From positions 1-21,680 of the IMG/VR virus record IMGVR_UViG_3300032308_001082: a DNA stretch of 21,680 nt. One strand, given 5' to 3'. Of this stretch, positions 7,119-16,106 are shown piece by piece. Source of the stretch: a virus. Below the pieces are notes generated by a model. That model made no database searches. It was given only the letters and a program-made list of their open reading frames with translations, and had not been told where the DNA came from. Position 1 is the first letter of the stretch; the number at the start of each line of letters is the position of its first letter. Both the position numbers and the translations under genes were made by a program.

Positions 7119-8060
7119 GTCATCTTCTTTTTTGTTGGTTATTAATAATGCAGCTGGGACATTTAGAAATTTGCTTAGGCTATTTTGCAACGGTAATAAA
7201 TCAATATTTTTTTCGCCAACTTTCACAATCTCATCAATGAAACCAAACTCTAATGCTTCCTGTGCGGTCAACCATGTTTCGGCTGCCATCATTTGTGTAA
7301 TCTTGTTTTCAAGGTCTTTCTGTCTCCCTTTGCGCTTATAAACCGCCGCCGAATAAATGTCCAATAACTTTGCCTCCATCTTATCCAATAATTCCGCCGT
7401 TGCCTCGAGTTCGTCGGCGTTACCCATCGTGTAACTCCAAGGTCGATGAATCATCATAAAAGCGTTCTCAGTCATTTTTACATTATCCGCCGACAACAGT
7501 ACAACCGTTGCAATGCTTGCTACCAAGCCGATTCCTGTCGCCGTTGTTTCGTTTGGGTAGTTAGCAATTAAATCAGCTATTCCCATCCCTTCGGTTACTG
7601 AGCCACCACCAGACGAAATAACCAAATTAATTTCCTCACCCTTTGCGTCGTTAATTTTACTTTTTACAGAATTGTATGAATTAACAGATTCAGAAATTTC
7701 CCCTAAAATATCAATATTATATTTTGCCATCGCTTTGCTTTCCTTTTCTCTTTCAATCTTTTTAAACTTTACCTCAGCCCAATCCCTCATCGCACTTCCG
7801 CCCCATGCGTCGTACATTATTGAACCACATATTTCATTTCCATCTTCATCAAAGTATTTTCCTTGGTCATACGTTTCCGCACGGGAAAGAAAAGAATACG
7901 TTCTTTGGACAGTATCCTCCGACAAGCCTTCGCCGTTTGCGATTTGGTTAGCCCTTAACCAGCCAACACGAGTTCCACAAGATGAACCGTTGTCCTTCTT
8001 ATGGTTTAACGCTTTCCTTGCGTTATTCTTTGCCGTGTCTGGATAGTCCGCGTATGTCAT
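6681..8060 (-). CDS. ClpP-like prohead protease with N-terminal helical module and C-terminal scaffold region
   Basis: The 459 residues form three parts. Residues ~5-96 are a helical phage module (DYPDTAKNNARKALNHKK, SEDTVQRTYSFLSRAE, IMYDAWGGSAMRDWAE) seen in various phage proteins. Residues ~111-280 are an S14 (ClpP-type) protease: INLVISSGGGS, nucleophile Ser182 in GLVASIATV, His205 in MMIHRPW, and ETWLTAQEALEFGFID; the third catalytic residue is not certain. Residues ~310-459 are charged and coiled-coil-like (EMDAIHTKQQEEMQSMYKK), fitting a scaffold. It would guide capsid assembly and cleave the scaffold. Internal Met codons at 7730 (residue 111) and 7118 (residue 315) sit exactly at the two junctions. 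The start is the ATG at 8060, 9 bases after the previous stop. Confidence 0.85.
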   Translation of the reverse strand: MTYADYPDTAKNNARKALNHKKDNGSSCGTRVGWLRANQIANGEGLSEDTVQRTYSFLSRAETYDQGKYFDEDGNEICGSIMYDAWGGSAMRDWAEVKFKKIEREKESKAMAKYNIDILGEISESVNSYNSVKSKINDAKGEEINLVISSGGGSVTEGMGIADLIANYPNETTATGIGLVASIATVVLLSADNVKMTENAFMMIHRPWSYTMGNADELEATAELLDKMEAKLLDIYSAAVYKRKGRQKDLENKITQMMAAETWLTAQEALEFGFIDEIVKVGEKNIDLLPLQNSLSKFLNVPAALLITNKKEDDMGNSILEKIKNLLNSTEDKVQDVMQDPGVMPAEPKNDDVDVAITMLKDLGYFVLSPEEMDAIHTKQQEEMQSMYKKSDEQKNSINEIETVLETLGNELVALRAQVKKGVGLPSGGTTSEKIIETKAKLSPFDSFASLVKSKISQR

Positions 8061-8069
8061 GCAGTAAAT

Positions 8070-8423
8070 TTATTTATTATTATTTTTCTTATTCCTTTTT
8101 TTGCTGATTCCATAGCCAAAGGACTCAGGGTGCTGAATCATGTTATACACGGTTTTTTCGCTTAATCCTGTACGGATACTTATATCTAAAATAGCATTCA
8201 TTTTGCTTTCGTTTTCAAATAAGGCGGCTGGATAAAGTTCCATGACCATAAACTTTGCTATCGTCAAATCTTTTATAATGTTGGTTTTGTAAAGAAAGTC
8301 AATGAGGGTATAAAAGTCTTTTGTTATATTATCCTTATCGCATAATGCTTTAAATTTTTGCAAGATGCTTTCCTGAAATTCAATTAATAATTCCTTATCA
8401 ATGTTATTTTTCTCATTGTTCAT
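8070..8423 (-). CDS. Small HTH-like protein, unknown function
   Basis: This 117-residue, helix-rich protein is Lys/Asn-rich. Near the C terminus, ILDISIRTGLSEKTVYNMIQ reads like a helix-turn-helix (helix, G-L-S turn, recognition helix SEKTVYNMI), followed by a basic tail (ISKKRNKKNNNK). It could bind DNA or RNA, for example as a late-gene regulator, but it lies in a structural block between the tape measure and the protease. It overlaps the preceding 87-aa gene by 11 bases. No specific family recognised. Confidence 0.6.
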   Translation of the reverse strand: MNNEKNNIDKELLIEFQESILQKFKALCDKDNITKDFYTLIDFLYKTNIIKDLTIAKFMVMELYPAALFENESKMNAILDISIRTGLSEKTVYNMIQHPESFGYGISKKRNKKNNNK

Positions 8424-8676
8424 CGCGCCAAAATTGTACTATTTGCCTCATTTTTCCAACTACCTTTGTTCTGCACGCTGGGCAGTTTCTTCTTTCAGGC
8501 TCATAGTTGTTTACAAAGTTGTTATAAATATTAAATAAATAATCCATATCCGACGGGTCAATAGATAAAACCCTGTAAGTCCTGTCAACCGTTGCCATGA
8601 CTTGCGTTTTATATTCATCGGGAATACGCGCCGCAAGTTCACCCCAAATGCTATTTCCTTTCATACAATTGCACAT
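8413..8676 (-). CDS. Small Cys-rich protein, possible zinc site
   Basis: This 87-residue protein starts directly after the tape measure stop (TAA then ATG). It has C2 and C4 at the N terminus (MCNCMKG) and C65 and C68 in NCPACRTKVVGK, which could together form a four-cysteine zinc site joining the two ends. The middle (DPSDMDYLFNIYNNFVNNY) is helical. Function is unknown. Similar short CxxC proteins are known to me from Bacteroidota phage structural regions, but no family name can be given. Confidence 0.6.
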   Translation of the reverse strand: MCNCMKGNSIWGELAARIPDEYKTQVMATVDRTYRVLSIDPSDMDYLFNIYNNFVNNYEPERRNCPACRTKVVGKMRQIVQFWRDEQ

Positions 8677-11600
8677 TTATAAAGTTGCTTTTACTTTTAG
8701 TTTATTCCCCTCAGCTAAATCCCTTGCGATGTCATCGGAAACGACGTAGGCTTTAAGCCTGTCAATTCTATTATTTATTGCGTCGGTCTTTGCCTCAATC
8801 ACTTGTAAAAAGTTGCTTAAATCATTGTTACCTGATATGGCTTGTATCGGTGCAGAAATTGGCGGGACTAAACCACCATCGGCAAATCCTTTTATTCCAA
8901 TGCGCCTAAAGGTAGTTGAACCGCCTAATAAACTTTGTTGGCGTTGGTTCAATACAACCTCACCACGTTTAACGTAGGCAAGTACATTGTCCCCGTTTGA
9001 GCGGGTTGGAATGTTTTGTTTTTGATTAACCCTTTGCCCTGTTACGACGCCACCTTCTGCAAGAGGTTGAGCGATAATTGTAGCCGTTTGTATTCCCGCG
9101 AAAACACCAGCCGCAATGGCTTGAGGTGTTGATAACGGAGGGAAAGGAAATGAATTTAAAGCACGTTGTACCGCCAAAGCACCTTGAATAATTGATTGAA
9201 CAATAGCTATTTTCTTTTCCTGTTTTGCTGCCTTTAGTTGTAATTCTTCTTGTTGCTTGTTTTTTGCCTCAAGTAAAATCCTTTCATTTGCTAATTCCTT
9301 TTCAATTTTCTTTTTTCTTAACCCCGTTGCTTTATCCGCTTTAGCCTCAAGCGTTGCAATGTTAGTTTCGGTTAATTGTATCTGTTTATTTAAAGCTTCT
9401 TCATCTTTTTTAAACTTTGCAGATTGAAGAGTTGAAAATAAATCAGTTAATGCCAAAGCACTTTGACCAGCTAATTCAATATTTTTTTGCCTGTTTTCGT
9501 ATAATTCTTCTTGCGCCTGTTTTTCGTTTTCGATTCTTTTTTGATTTGCATCATTAGACGATTTTATAATATCTTGCTGAACCTTTTTTATTTCCTCAGC
9601 CTCTTTTTTATCTAAATCACTTTGTTTTATACTTTTTAAAGGCGCAACCGTTAATGGTAAGGTTGCTAATTGTTGGGCTTGTTGCAGATTTTTAAGTAAA
9701 TTACCCCTTGATGCGTCGGCTAATATTTGGTTCTGTTGTTCAACCGCTTCTTTAATTTGGTTATTGATTGCATTTAATTTTATGCCTAATTCCTTTTGCG
9801 TTCCAGAACCAACGACGGCTTCGCCAAATGCCTTTTGTAATTTACTTTGTTCTTCCTGTAATTTAGCTAAAGAACCTTCAACAAAAGCCTTTGCAACTTC
9901 TTTGCCAGATTCTGTAGATTCATTTGTGTCTTTGATTGGTCTAAATTGCTTTAATTTATTTTCAAGGACTTTTATTTCTTTATCAACTTTTATATAATCA
10001 CTTTCACCAAAAATAAGGGTTTTCCTTAATGCTCTTTTTTCAGCTAAAGTTTTTTCAATCCCAGCTTCAGTTTTAGTTCTAAATATTAATTCCTGTGCTG
10101 CTCTTTTATCCGAAGCAATTTTATCTTCCTTATTAATTTTTTCTAATTCATTTCTATAAACATCACTATTAGCTTTTAAAGCTGCTTTTAAATTAAAGCC
10201 AGTTGAAAAAAATGTAGTAAATCCCGTAGAAATTGCCTTAAAAGTTGCTGGTAATTTATTAGCTACATCAAGCAATCCAGTTAAAAAATTATTAAAAAAT
10301 GTTTTTGCTCGATTATTTAATAAAGTAAATTCACTTGCAGTATTTCCAAGAAGTTCATTTAATTCTGCTTGACTTTCTTCAAGGACTAAATTACTTTCAT
10401 ATAATGCTTTTTGTTGATTTTGATATTCACTTGTGCTGCCTAATATTTCATTTGTTTTATTTAGAACATCGCCTAAGGATAAAACATATCTTCCAGCATC
10501 TTCACCAGCACCTACAAAAACCGTTGATACCAAGCCTTGCAATTCTTTTCCTGATACTCCAGTCGTTTGAATTTCTTTTGTAACTAAAGCAAGAGCGTCT
10601 CTACCAGTAATGGCATTAGTATTTAAATCAGAAAATAACTTTTCTGTAAAATCCGAACCTAATGCGTCAACAAAAGCATCTTTTACAGATTTTGTCTGCT
10701 CCCTTGTTTGTGTTCCAAATTCTTTAATTGCATCAATTGCTTTATCAGAATAAATACCTTGATTAGCTGAATCAATAGCAATTGCCGTAAATTCAGATAA
10801 ACTAAATCCAGCTTGACCAAGTTGTGATGGATATTCTCGTAAACTTTGTAAAAACTCACCTTGAGCGTCTGCACCTTTTCTAAAACCTAATTCAATTGCA
10901 TTTAAAGCCTCTGGAAAACTAACCCCTAATTCCTTAGATGCAGTATTAGCTGCAACAATAATTTCATTTACGTCTTTGGAATAAGTTGTAGCAATTGCTT
11001 TTGATTGTGATACAAAATCTTGTAATGTCGAGCCTGTGGCTTGTGTGAAATTTTGTACTTGTGCTGATAACTTTCTTGTTTCTTCAACCGTTTGATTAAT
11101 TGTTGCAAATATTTCACTAATAGCACTAAATGCAGTTAAGGCAATGCCAATTGCACCTAAACTTATATTTGCAGCACCCGTTGTCTTTCCAAGCTGGGTT
11201 ATCCCCATACTTAATCCACCAATAGCCCCTGTAACTTGTCCTAATGAACCGCCAAGTTTCGGGAAAAAGTTAGATAATGCTTCAGTATAACCGCCGACGT
11301 TCCTTTGAAATTGTCCAACCGTGGCATCTATTCCCTTTAATCTTTTATCTAAAGCACCAATTGAAACCAATAAGTCCCTTGCCTCCTGAGTGTTATCTTG
11401 TTGCGCGGCTGCTAAATCTTTATATCTTTTTCGCTGGTCATTTAATTCCTTTGATAAGCGGCGGTATGCTCCTTCGCTTTTATCAATACCCGCTATTTCT
11501 TCCTTCCTTAACTTAACTTGTTCCCGCGTGACATCGTTAACCAAAGATTGAGCCGCTTTTAAATCAATTAACTTTTTTTCAAGTTTCTTAATTTCGTCAA

Positions 11601-11724
11601 CATCAGCCGTCTTTTTTAACTCGGCATTTAACTCGGCGATTTGCCTTTTTAGTTGCGTTGCCGTTTCGATTGTTCCCGCTAAACCTTCAATTTCGATTTT
11701 AAAACCTATTACCTTTTCAGCCAT
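8677..11724 (-). CDS. Tail tape measure protein
   Basis: At 1015 residues it is the longest complete gene in the window. It would set tail length and occupy the tube lumen. Residues ~20-135 are a charged coiled coil (TATQLKRQIAELNAELKK). Residues ~155-208 are Gly-rich and hydrophobic (LSMGITQLGK, LGAIGIALTAFSAISEIF), as in many tape measures. A long central helical region is followed by a second Lys/Glu/Gln coiled coil (FKKDEEALNKQIQLTETN), a hydrophobic segment (AIAAGVFAGIQTATIIAQPL), and the common C-terminal pattern GGVVTGQ, RSNGDNVLAYVKRGEVVLNQ. GC content falls in the middle third, about 25-30% in sampled lines against 43-50% towards both ends, which suggests mosaic origin. Confidence 0.9.
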   Translation of the reverse strand: MAEKVIGFKIEIEGLAGTIETATQLKRQIAELNAELKKTADVDEIKKLEKKLIDLKAAQSLVNDVTREQVKLRKEEIAGIDKSEGAYRRLSKELNDQRKRYKDLAAAQQDNTQEARDLLVSIGALDKRLKGIDATVGQFQRNVGGYTEALSNFFPKLGGSLGQVTGAIGGLSMGITQLGKTTGAANISLGAIGIALTAFSAISEIFATINQTVEETRKLSAQVQNFTQATGSTLQDFVSQSKAIATTYSKDVNEIIVAANTASKELGVSFPEALNAIELGFRKGADAQGEFLQSLREYPSQLGQAGFSLSEFTAIAIDSANQGIYSDKAIDAIKEFGTQTREQTKSVKDAFVDALGSDFTEKLFSDLNTNAITGRDALALVTKEIQTTGVSGKELQGLVSTVFVGAGEDAGRYVLSLGDVLNKTNEILGSTSEYQNQQKALYESNLVLEESQAELNELLGNTASEFTLLNNRAKTFFNNFLTGLLDVANKLPATFKAISTGFTTFFSTGFNLKAALKANSDVYRNELEKINKEDKIASDKRAAQELIFRTKTEAGIEKTLAEKRALRKTLIFGESDYIKVDKEIKVLENKLKQFRPIKDTNESTESGKEVAKAFVEGSLAKLQEEQSKLQKAFGEAVVGSGTQKELGIKLNAINNQIKEAVEQQNQILADASRGNLLKNLQQAQQLATLPLTVAPLKSIKQSDLDKKEAEEIKKVQQDIIKSSNDANQKRIENEKQAQEELYENRQKNIELAGQSALALTDLFSTLQSAKFKKDEEALNKQIQLTETNIATLEAKADKATGLRKKKIEKELANERILLEAKNKQQEELQLKAAKQEKKIAIVQSIIQGALAVQRALNSFPFPPLSTPQAIAAGVFAGIQTATIIAQPLAEGGVVTGQRVNQKQNIPTRSNGDNVLAYVKRGEVVLNQRQQSLLGGSTTFRRIGIKGFADGGLVPPISAPIQAISGNNDLSNFLQVIEAKTDAINNRIDRLKAYVVSDDIARDLAEGNKLKVKATL

Positions 11725-11939
11725 TATATTTTTATTTTATTAATGACATCTTTTAAATATGCCATATTAATAATATATTCATTGTTTTGCAAAATACCGC
11801 GTATCAAATTTAAATGAACGATTGAAGCCTTTTGAGCAAGGTAAAACACGCGCCCCGTTTCCTCAATTTCATCATCCAAAATAAAGGTTGAATAAAATTC
11901 AAGAAATATCTTTTTGCCCAATGCCTCTTTATCTTCCAT
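11724..11939 (-). CDS. Small helical protein between tail-tip protein and tape measure
   Basis: This 71-residue protein is helix-rich (KIFLEFYSTFILDDEIEE, then RVFYLAQKASIVHLNLIRGI) and is not recognised. Single-base overlaps on both sides (stop/start sharing) couple it to the 811-aa protein and the tape measure. It has no membrane segment or Cys residues. A tail assembly factor is possible from position, but nothing in the sequence proves it. Confidence 0.6.
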   Translation of the reverse strand: MEDKEALGKKIFLEFYSTFILDDEIEETGRVFYLAQKASIVHLNLIRGILQNNEYIINMAYLKDVINKIKI

Positions 11940-14374
11940 TATCCTTTTGTTACACCGTTTACAACTACTTCATAATTTGCCCCTTCATAATGGGTATTTA
12001 AATCAATAATAATGCTTGAGCCACTAATAATATATTGAACGGTTGGTATTAACTTTTGTCCGTTCATGAATACAAGTACATTTGCATTTGTGTTTGATAC
12101 CTGAGTGATACCCGAATTAGGCGCAAGAACCAAAAGGTTTGTCATTGAATTTAAGAACGGCGTGTAAGACAATTGAATGTTCACCGTTGCCCCGTTTGCA
12201 CCTACCAAGCCGCTGCCCGACCCTGTAACTGTTCCTGATTGAGGCGAAGACCCAGCTAAGGTAATCGTATTAACAACTTTTGTCAAATCATTTGTATTTG
12301 GTTTTTCATCGTAAAGTAAAACCGTTTTGGCTGGGCTATTTGACTTAGGGTTATATTCTAAACTTTGAATTATAAAGTTAGATGAACCTATAATTCCTTT
12401 GCGCCTGAATGAAAGCTGCGTTATATCTTTTGGTTTCCATTTTACAAAGGTTGAATAAACCTTGCCTAATTCTATTCGCTTGTAAGTCTGTAAATGAAAG
12501 GTCTTAAAAATACCTTGCATTACGTTTGTGTAATTTGTAACCTCATCCGAAAAGGATAGGTTAAAATCTGCACCGCTGGGGTCATTGTAATTAACCATGA
12601 ACGCGGCGGGAAAATCAAAAGCCGAAGCAGCCGACGTTGTTTCATCAAACAGTCTTATTTTCCCATCTAAGCCGCCACGCCTTCCAGCGTAATAAAGTAA
12701 ACGAGGCGCAAGATTGTAATTTGGTTCTGCATCGGTCACCGTGTTATAATCGTCGCCAAAGACTAAAGGCATTTGTGCCCCGTATGTTCCTCCCGTGGTA
12801 ATGGCAACATCATTTATATGAATAGCCTTTGCAAAGAACTTTGTATAAATAAATTCAACTCCGTTGTCAAATCTATCAGTTGGAAAATTGTAACCTCCTG
12901 AGTAAATGTTTACCCCGCGTCTTTCTTCTTCCTTGTTTGTTGTATCATCATCCGTGGCATAAGCCAATACCTGACTTGATTTGTAGCCGTCTAAAACTTG
13001 AAAGTCTGAGCCATCAATGTCACGGGTATTTAAATCATATTTGTTTAAACCTTTAAAGAAGCCGTCAAAACTTGTAAGGCTTGCCGCTCCCGTACTATTT
13101 GCCCGATACCTGATAGTATAATCGTCTTTTGGATACGCGTAAACTTGTCGATTTAATACGTCTGTTTCCCATGCAAGGTTAAAAATGGTTGTAAGGTCGC
13201 TAATAATGTCCCTAACATACCATGAAATAGGAATAATGTATTGCAAGTTAACGGTTTCGCCTGTTTCCAATCCCTCTTTTTCTGCCACAACCGACAAAGA
13301 ACCAGCAATAGATAGATTAAAAGATATATTTTCATACCTTAATCTAAGTTTTACTATATCATTTGCCACCAAATCACCCAGAAATTCAAGTGAAATTGAA
13401 TCATTTAGGATTGTTTCATTTGTCAAATCATAGGTTGAAACATTGTTTCCGTTTACCTCAAAAAATAAAATGAGTTCCGCAAATTGGTTTATATCCCCAA
13501 TAGTAGCCGTTAACGTTACATTTAACTCAGCTATTAACTCGTATAAAGCATTTATCGGGACAGTGTAAGTTCCTCCAGTATAATTTCCCCCTGTATCAAA
13601 GTTTGGCGATGTTGTTTCGTCTGTAAAAGTAATATTAACCGTTCCGTTATCACCTGATGAATAAACAAAACTTGAAGGCGAAGGATTTGAAGCCCTGAGA
13701 TTTACAAAGTCTTTGATATAATCGGCGTCAAGGTTTAAACCCATTGGAATAATCAAACGATTAAACGGGTCAGTCTTGAAAATACTATTTAACTGATAAC
13801 CTTTGTCTTTAAAAGCCTTTTCCAATATTTGCCAAATAAAAATAGCTGGGGTTAATTCATTGTATAAAATATAGGTTTCATTTTCCCATGCTTTCCATTT
13901 CATAAGGATAAAACAAAATTCAGACGTTACAGGGTTATAATTTACCTTAACCGTTGTTTCACTTACCTCGATTGTTGACCAGCCTAAATCCCTTACTAAA
14001 ATATTACCTACGTCGGAAAACCAATCCGCATTGTTTCCAATCAATGAGACCTTGAAATTTGAGGCAACAAAACCCGAATTAATCGCCTGTAAATCCGCTC
14101 CTTCTAACCTTGCTTTTCCTGTGAGAATTGGCACGCCGTCGGCTTCAAGCCTTGCGCTTAATAACTTGTAAGCATTGGTTACAATTGCCCCAGCGTCGGT
14201 AATGTTTTGAAATATGTTTACGTTTGTTTTTGTTGCTGGAAGTGTCACATTCCTTTTTGAATGCGCTCCCGATATGTTTCCTAATTCAATGTTTTCAATA
14301 GAATAATCAATCGTTACATTAACCTCGTTTTGGTTTAAGTCAACCTCCTGCCCACCTATAAATAGTTTTATCAT
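11939..14374 (-). CDS. Large tail-tip or baseplate hub-like protein
   Basis: This 811-residue, beta-rich protein begins FIGGQEVDLNQNEVNVTIDY and continues with SGAHSKRNVTLPATKTNVN, a pattern I know from large tail proteins of Bacteroidota phages next to the tape measure. Mid-protein segments (VRDIISDLTTIFNLAWETD, KYDLNTRDIDGSDF) fit a hub that organises the tail tip. The last ~65 residues carry an NGQ module (VFMNGQKLIP, then GANYEVVVNG) like two in the fibre at the far end of the window. It overlaps the 402-aa gene by 4 bases and the 71-aa gene by 1. Role as hub or distal tail protein is inferred. Confidence 0.6.
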   Translation of the reverse strand: MIKLFIGGQEVDLNQNEVNVTIDYSIENIELGNISGAHSKRNVTLPATKTNVNIFQNITDAGAIVTNAYKLLSARLEADGVPILTGKARLEGADLQAINSGFVASNFKVSLIGNNADWFSDVGNILVRDLGWSTIEVSETTVKVNYNPVTSEFCFILMKWKAWENETYILYNELTPAIFIWQILEKAFKDKGYQLNSIFKTDPFNRLIIPMGLNLDADYIKDFVNLRASNPSPSSFVYSSGDNGTVNITFTDETTSPNFDTGGNYTGGTYTVPINALYELIAELNVTLTATIGDINQFAELILFFEVNGNNVSTYDLTNETILNDSISLEFLGDLVANDIVKLRLRYENISFNLSIAGSLSVVAEKEGLETGETVNLQYIIPISWYVRDIISDLTTIFNLAWETDVLNRQVYAYPKDDYTIRYRANSTGAASLTSFDGFFKGLNKYDLNTRDIDGSDFQVLDGYKSSQVLAYATDDDTTNKEEERRGVNIYSGGYNFPTDRFDNGVEFIYTKFFAKAIHINDVAITTGGTYGAQMPLVFGDDYNTVTDAEPNYNLAPRLLYYAGRRGGLDGKIRLFDETTSAASAFDFPAAFMVNYNDPSGADFNLSFSDEVTNYTNVMQGIFKTFHLQTYKRIELGKVYSTFVKWKPKDITQLSFRRKGIIGSSNFIIQSLEYNPKSNSPAKTVLLYDEKPNTNDLTKVVNTITLAGSSPQSGTVTGSGSGLVGANGATVNIQLSYTPFLNSMTNLLVLAPNSGITQVSNTNANVLVFMNGQKLIPTVQYIISGSSIIIDLNTHYEGANYEVVVNGVTKG

Positions 14375-15579
14375 AGTTGCGCCGTTGGTTTATTAGGATA
14401 GGTAATTTCAAAAGATAGTTCAATGTCCGTTGTCCTATTATTATCAGTCAATGTTTCTGCATTAGAAATGGTAACATTGACATACTTACCATTTTCAATT
14501 ATGTACACCTCAGGCGAATAAAACATTGAGGCAATGTAAACAGCGTCCTCATGCGGAACGCTACATTTAACTTGCTTTCTTTTGTTTACCCTTTGATTTG
14601 TCTTAATAATTGTTTTATCATAACTGTTTGCCCGTGGATTAGATACCACGCTCCACGGCTGAGATATGTTTATTATATCTGCATTGGCGTTTTGTAAGTC
14701 TTGTATCAAGCCACGAAATTGATAACTTTCTGCACCTCCATATTTCCCGAACCAATGTAAGTCAATGTTATCATTGCAATTTGGCTCCAGAAAAATATCA
14801 ATGCTTTCAGAACGCTGCGTATAACTCCCATCGTATGAACCAACGGAAACCGAATAAAAATTGTACGCACTTGATGAAGCTGGAAAATTACCCATGTGAA
14901 AGACTGCGGTACTTCCAAAGATGTTAGCCGCACCAACGGACAAAGAATATAAGTTATTGTTAGCTGAGGAAACAACAAAGTCAACAATTGTTTCAGCGCT
15001 TGACCCTGATTTGGTATAAAACAAAAATCTTCCAGCGTTTACCCCTTTGCCGACAAAAGAAAGAAATATATTTCCGTCCTCATTGCATCGCCTGTCTTGG
15101 TTATTAGTGGTAAGGAATTTAAAAGGATTTGCCGACGGCTGATAAAAGTCGCTTAGATTAAAGTCGTTATCGTCCCCGTAAAACTGTGAAGGAATAACAA
15201 AGCCTGTTGAACTAAATTGGCTTGCGGTTGATGTTACAAGGAAGCCCGCACTACTTACCGTTTGATTCTTTGAAACGCAATAGACTGACTTGATAATGTC
15301 TGTGTTATTTGTCAATGAATAGATATCAAGCGTTCCAAAGAAACTTGTCTTTGTTCCTGTAACTGGTGCAACGTCGGAATAAAGGAAAGATTGTACATTG
15401 GTATCAAAGACCGCGCTACTTCCACTTGTTCCCGTTTGAGCGGCAAGAAAAGAACCCGCAAGGCTGCCACCAACGTAAACATCGATTTGCTGCTGAACCA
15501 CCGCTGAAGGCTCAAGGCTGCGATAAGATACAGGATAAAGAAGGCTGCTTAAACTGTCTGGGTTTATCGTGTAACTCAT
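14371..15579 (-). CDS. Tail-tip or distal tail-like protein
   Basis: This 402-residue, Ser/Asn-rich, beta-strand protein has a C-terminal third with DLHWFGKYGGAESYQFRG, then SPEVYIIENGKYVNVTIS and a closing IELSFEITYPN. This resembles tail proteins of Bacteroidota phages that sit beside the hub. The N-terminal half (PVSYRSLEPSAVVQQQIDVY) is less distinctive and may be a fibre-attachment or carbohydrate-binding domain. It overlaps both neighbours by 4 bases (ATGA). Exact place in the tail is not shown by the sequence. Confidence 0.55.
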   Translation of the reverse strand: MSYTINPDSLSSLLYPVSYRSLEPSAVVQQQIDVYVGGSLAGSFLAAQTGTSGSSAVFDTNVQSFLYSDVAPVTGTKTSFFGTLDIYSLTNNTDIIKSVYCVSKNQTVSSAGFLVTSTASQFSSTGFVIPSQFYGDDNDFNLSDFYQPSANPFKFLTTNNQDRRCNEDGNIFLSFVGKGVNAGRFLFYTKSGSSAETIVDFVVSSANNNLYSLSVGAANIFGSTAVFHMGNFPASSSAYNFYSVSVGSYDGSYTQRSESIDIFLEPNCNDNIDLHWFGKYGGAESYQFRGLIQDLQNANADIINISQPWSVVSNPRANSYDKTIIKTNQRVNKRKQVKCSVPHEDAVYIASMFYSPEVYIIENGKYVNVTISNAETLTDNNRTTDIELSFEITYPNKPTAQL

Positions 15580-16106
15580 CTATTTAATATTGATTTGTAA
15601 TAACTTTCAATCGTTGCCTCCACGCTAAAGGTAATTGCATTTTCAATTAATTCAATAAACTTTGCACTATTCTTTTCCAATGCTATTTCTATAAAACCCG
15701 TACGTCGCCCAGTCTTTGAATGCTTTATAACACTATTTTTGGTAGGCATTCCTTCTAATTTATGCTTTGACGCAATAGCAAAAGCGATGCCCTTTGCCTC
15801 TTTGTCACTCTTACCCATTCGCCTTTTGACGTAATCAATTAAGCCGTCAATATACTTACTTGTTTTTCGTCCGCTGCCAGGGTAATAAGGAATCTTATCA
15901 AATGTTACCCCTTGATTATTTATTGCCATGTAATCAGGAACATACCCCTCAATGACAATGGTTGCAATTTCCTCCCTAATTACCGTTTCCATTTGCTTAA
16001 CCGCTGAGCCTGATAACTCATGTCCTTGCGCCCTCCATTCATTCGCCACAACGGTAATGGCTAAAAGGCTAATATCGTCCGCTAACTTTTGTAATCCTAT
16101 TAACAT
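15576..16106 (-). CDS. HK97 gp10-like tail completion or neck protein
   Basis: This 176-residue protein has the length and character of the gp10-like family that joins tail to head: a helical N terminus (AITVVANEWRAQGHELSG), a loop region (YYPGSGRKTSKYIDGL), and conserved-looking basic segments (KHSKTGRRTGFIEIALEK), with a C-terminal helix. It overlaps the upstream tail terminator-like gene by 7 bases and the next by 4. The pair with that gene is the usual neck order. Assignment is by pattern and context; a minor tail protein is the alternative. Confidence 0.5.
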   Translation of the reverse strand: MLIGLQKLADDISLLAITVVANEWRAQGHELSGSAVKQMETVIREEIATIVIEGYVPDYMAINNQGVTFDKIPYYPGSGRKTSKYIDGLIDYVKRRMGKSDKEAKGIAFAIASKHKLEGMPTKNSVIKHSKTGRRTGFIEIALEKNSAKFIELIENAITFSVEATIESYYKSILNR

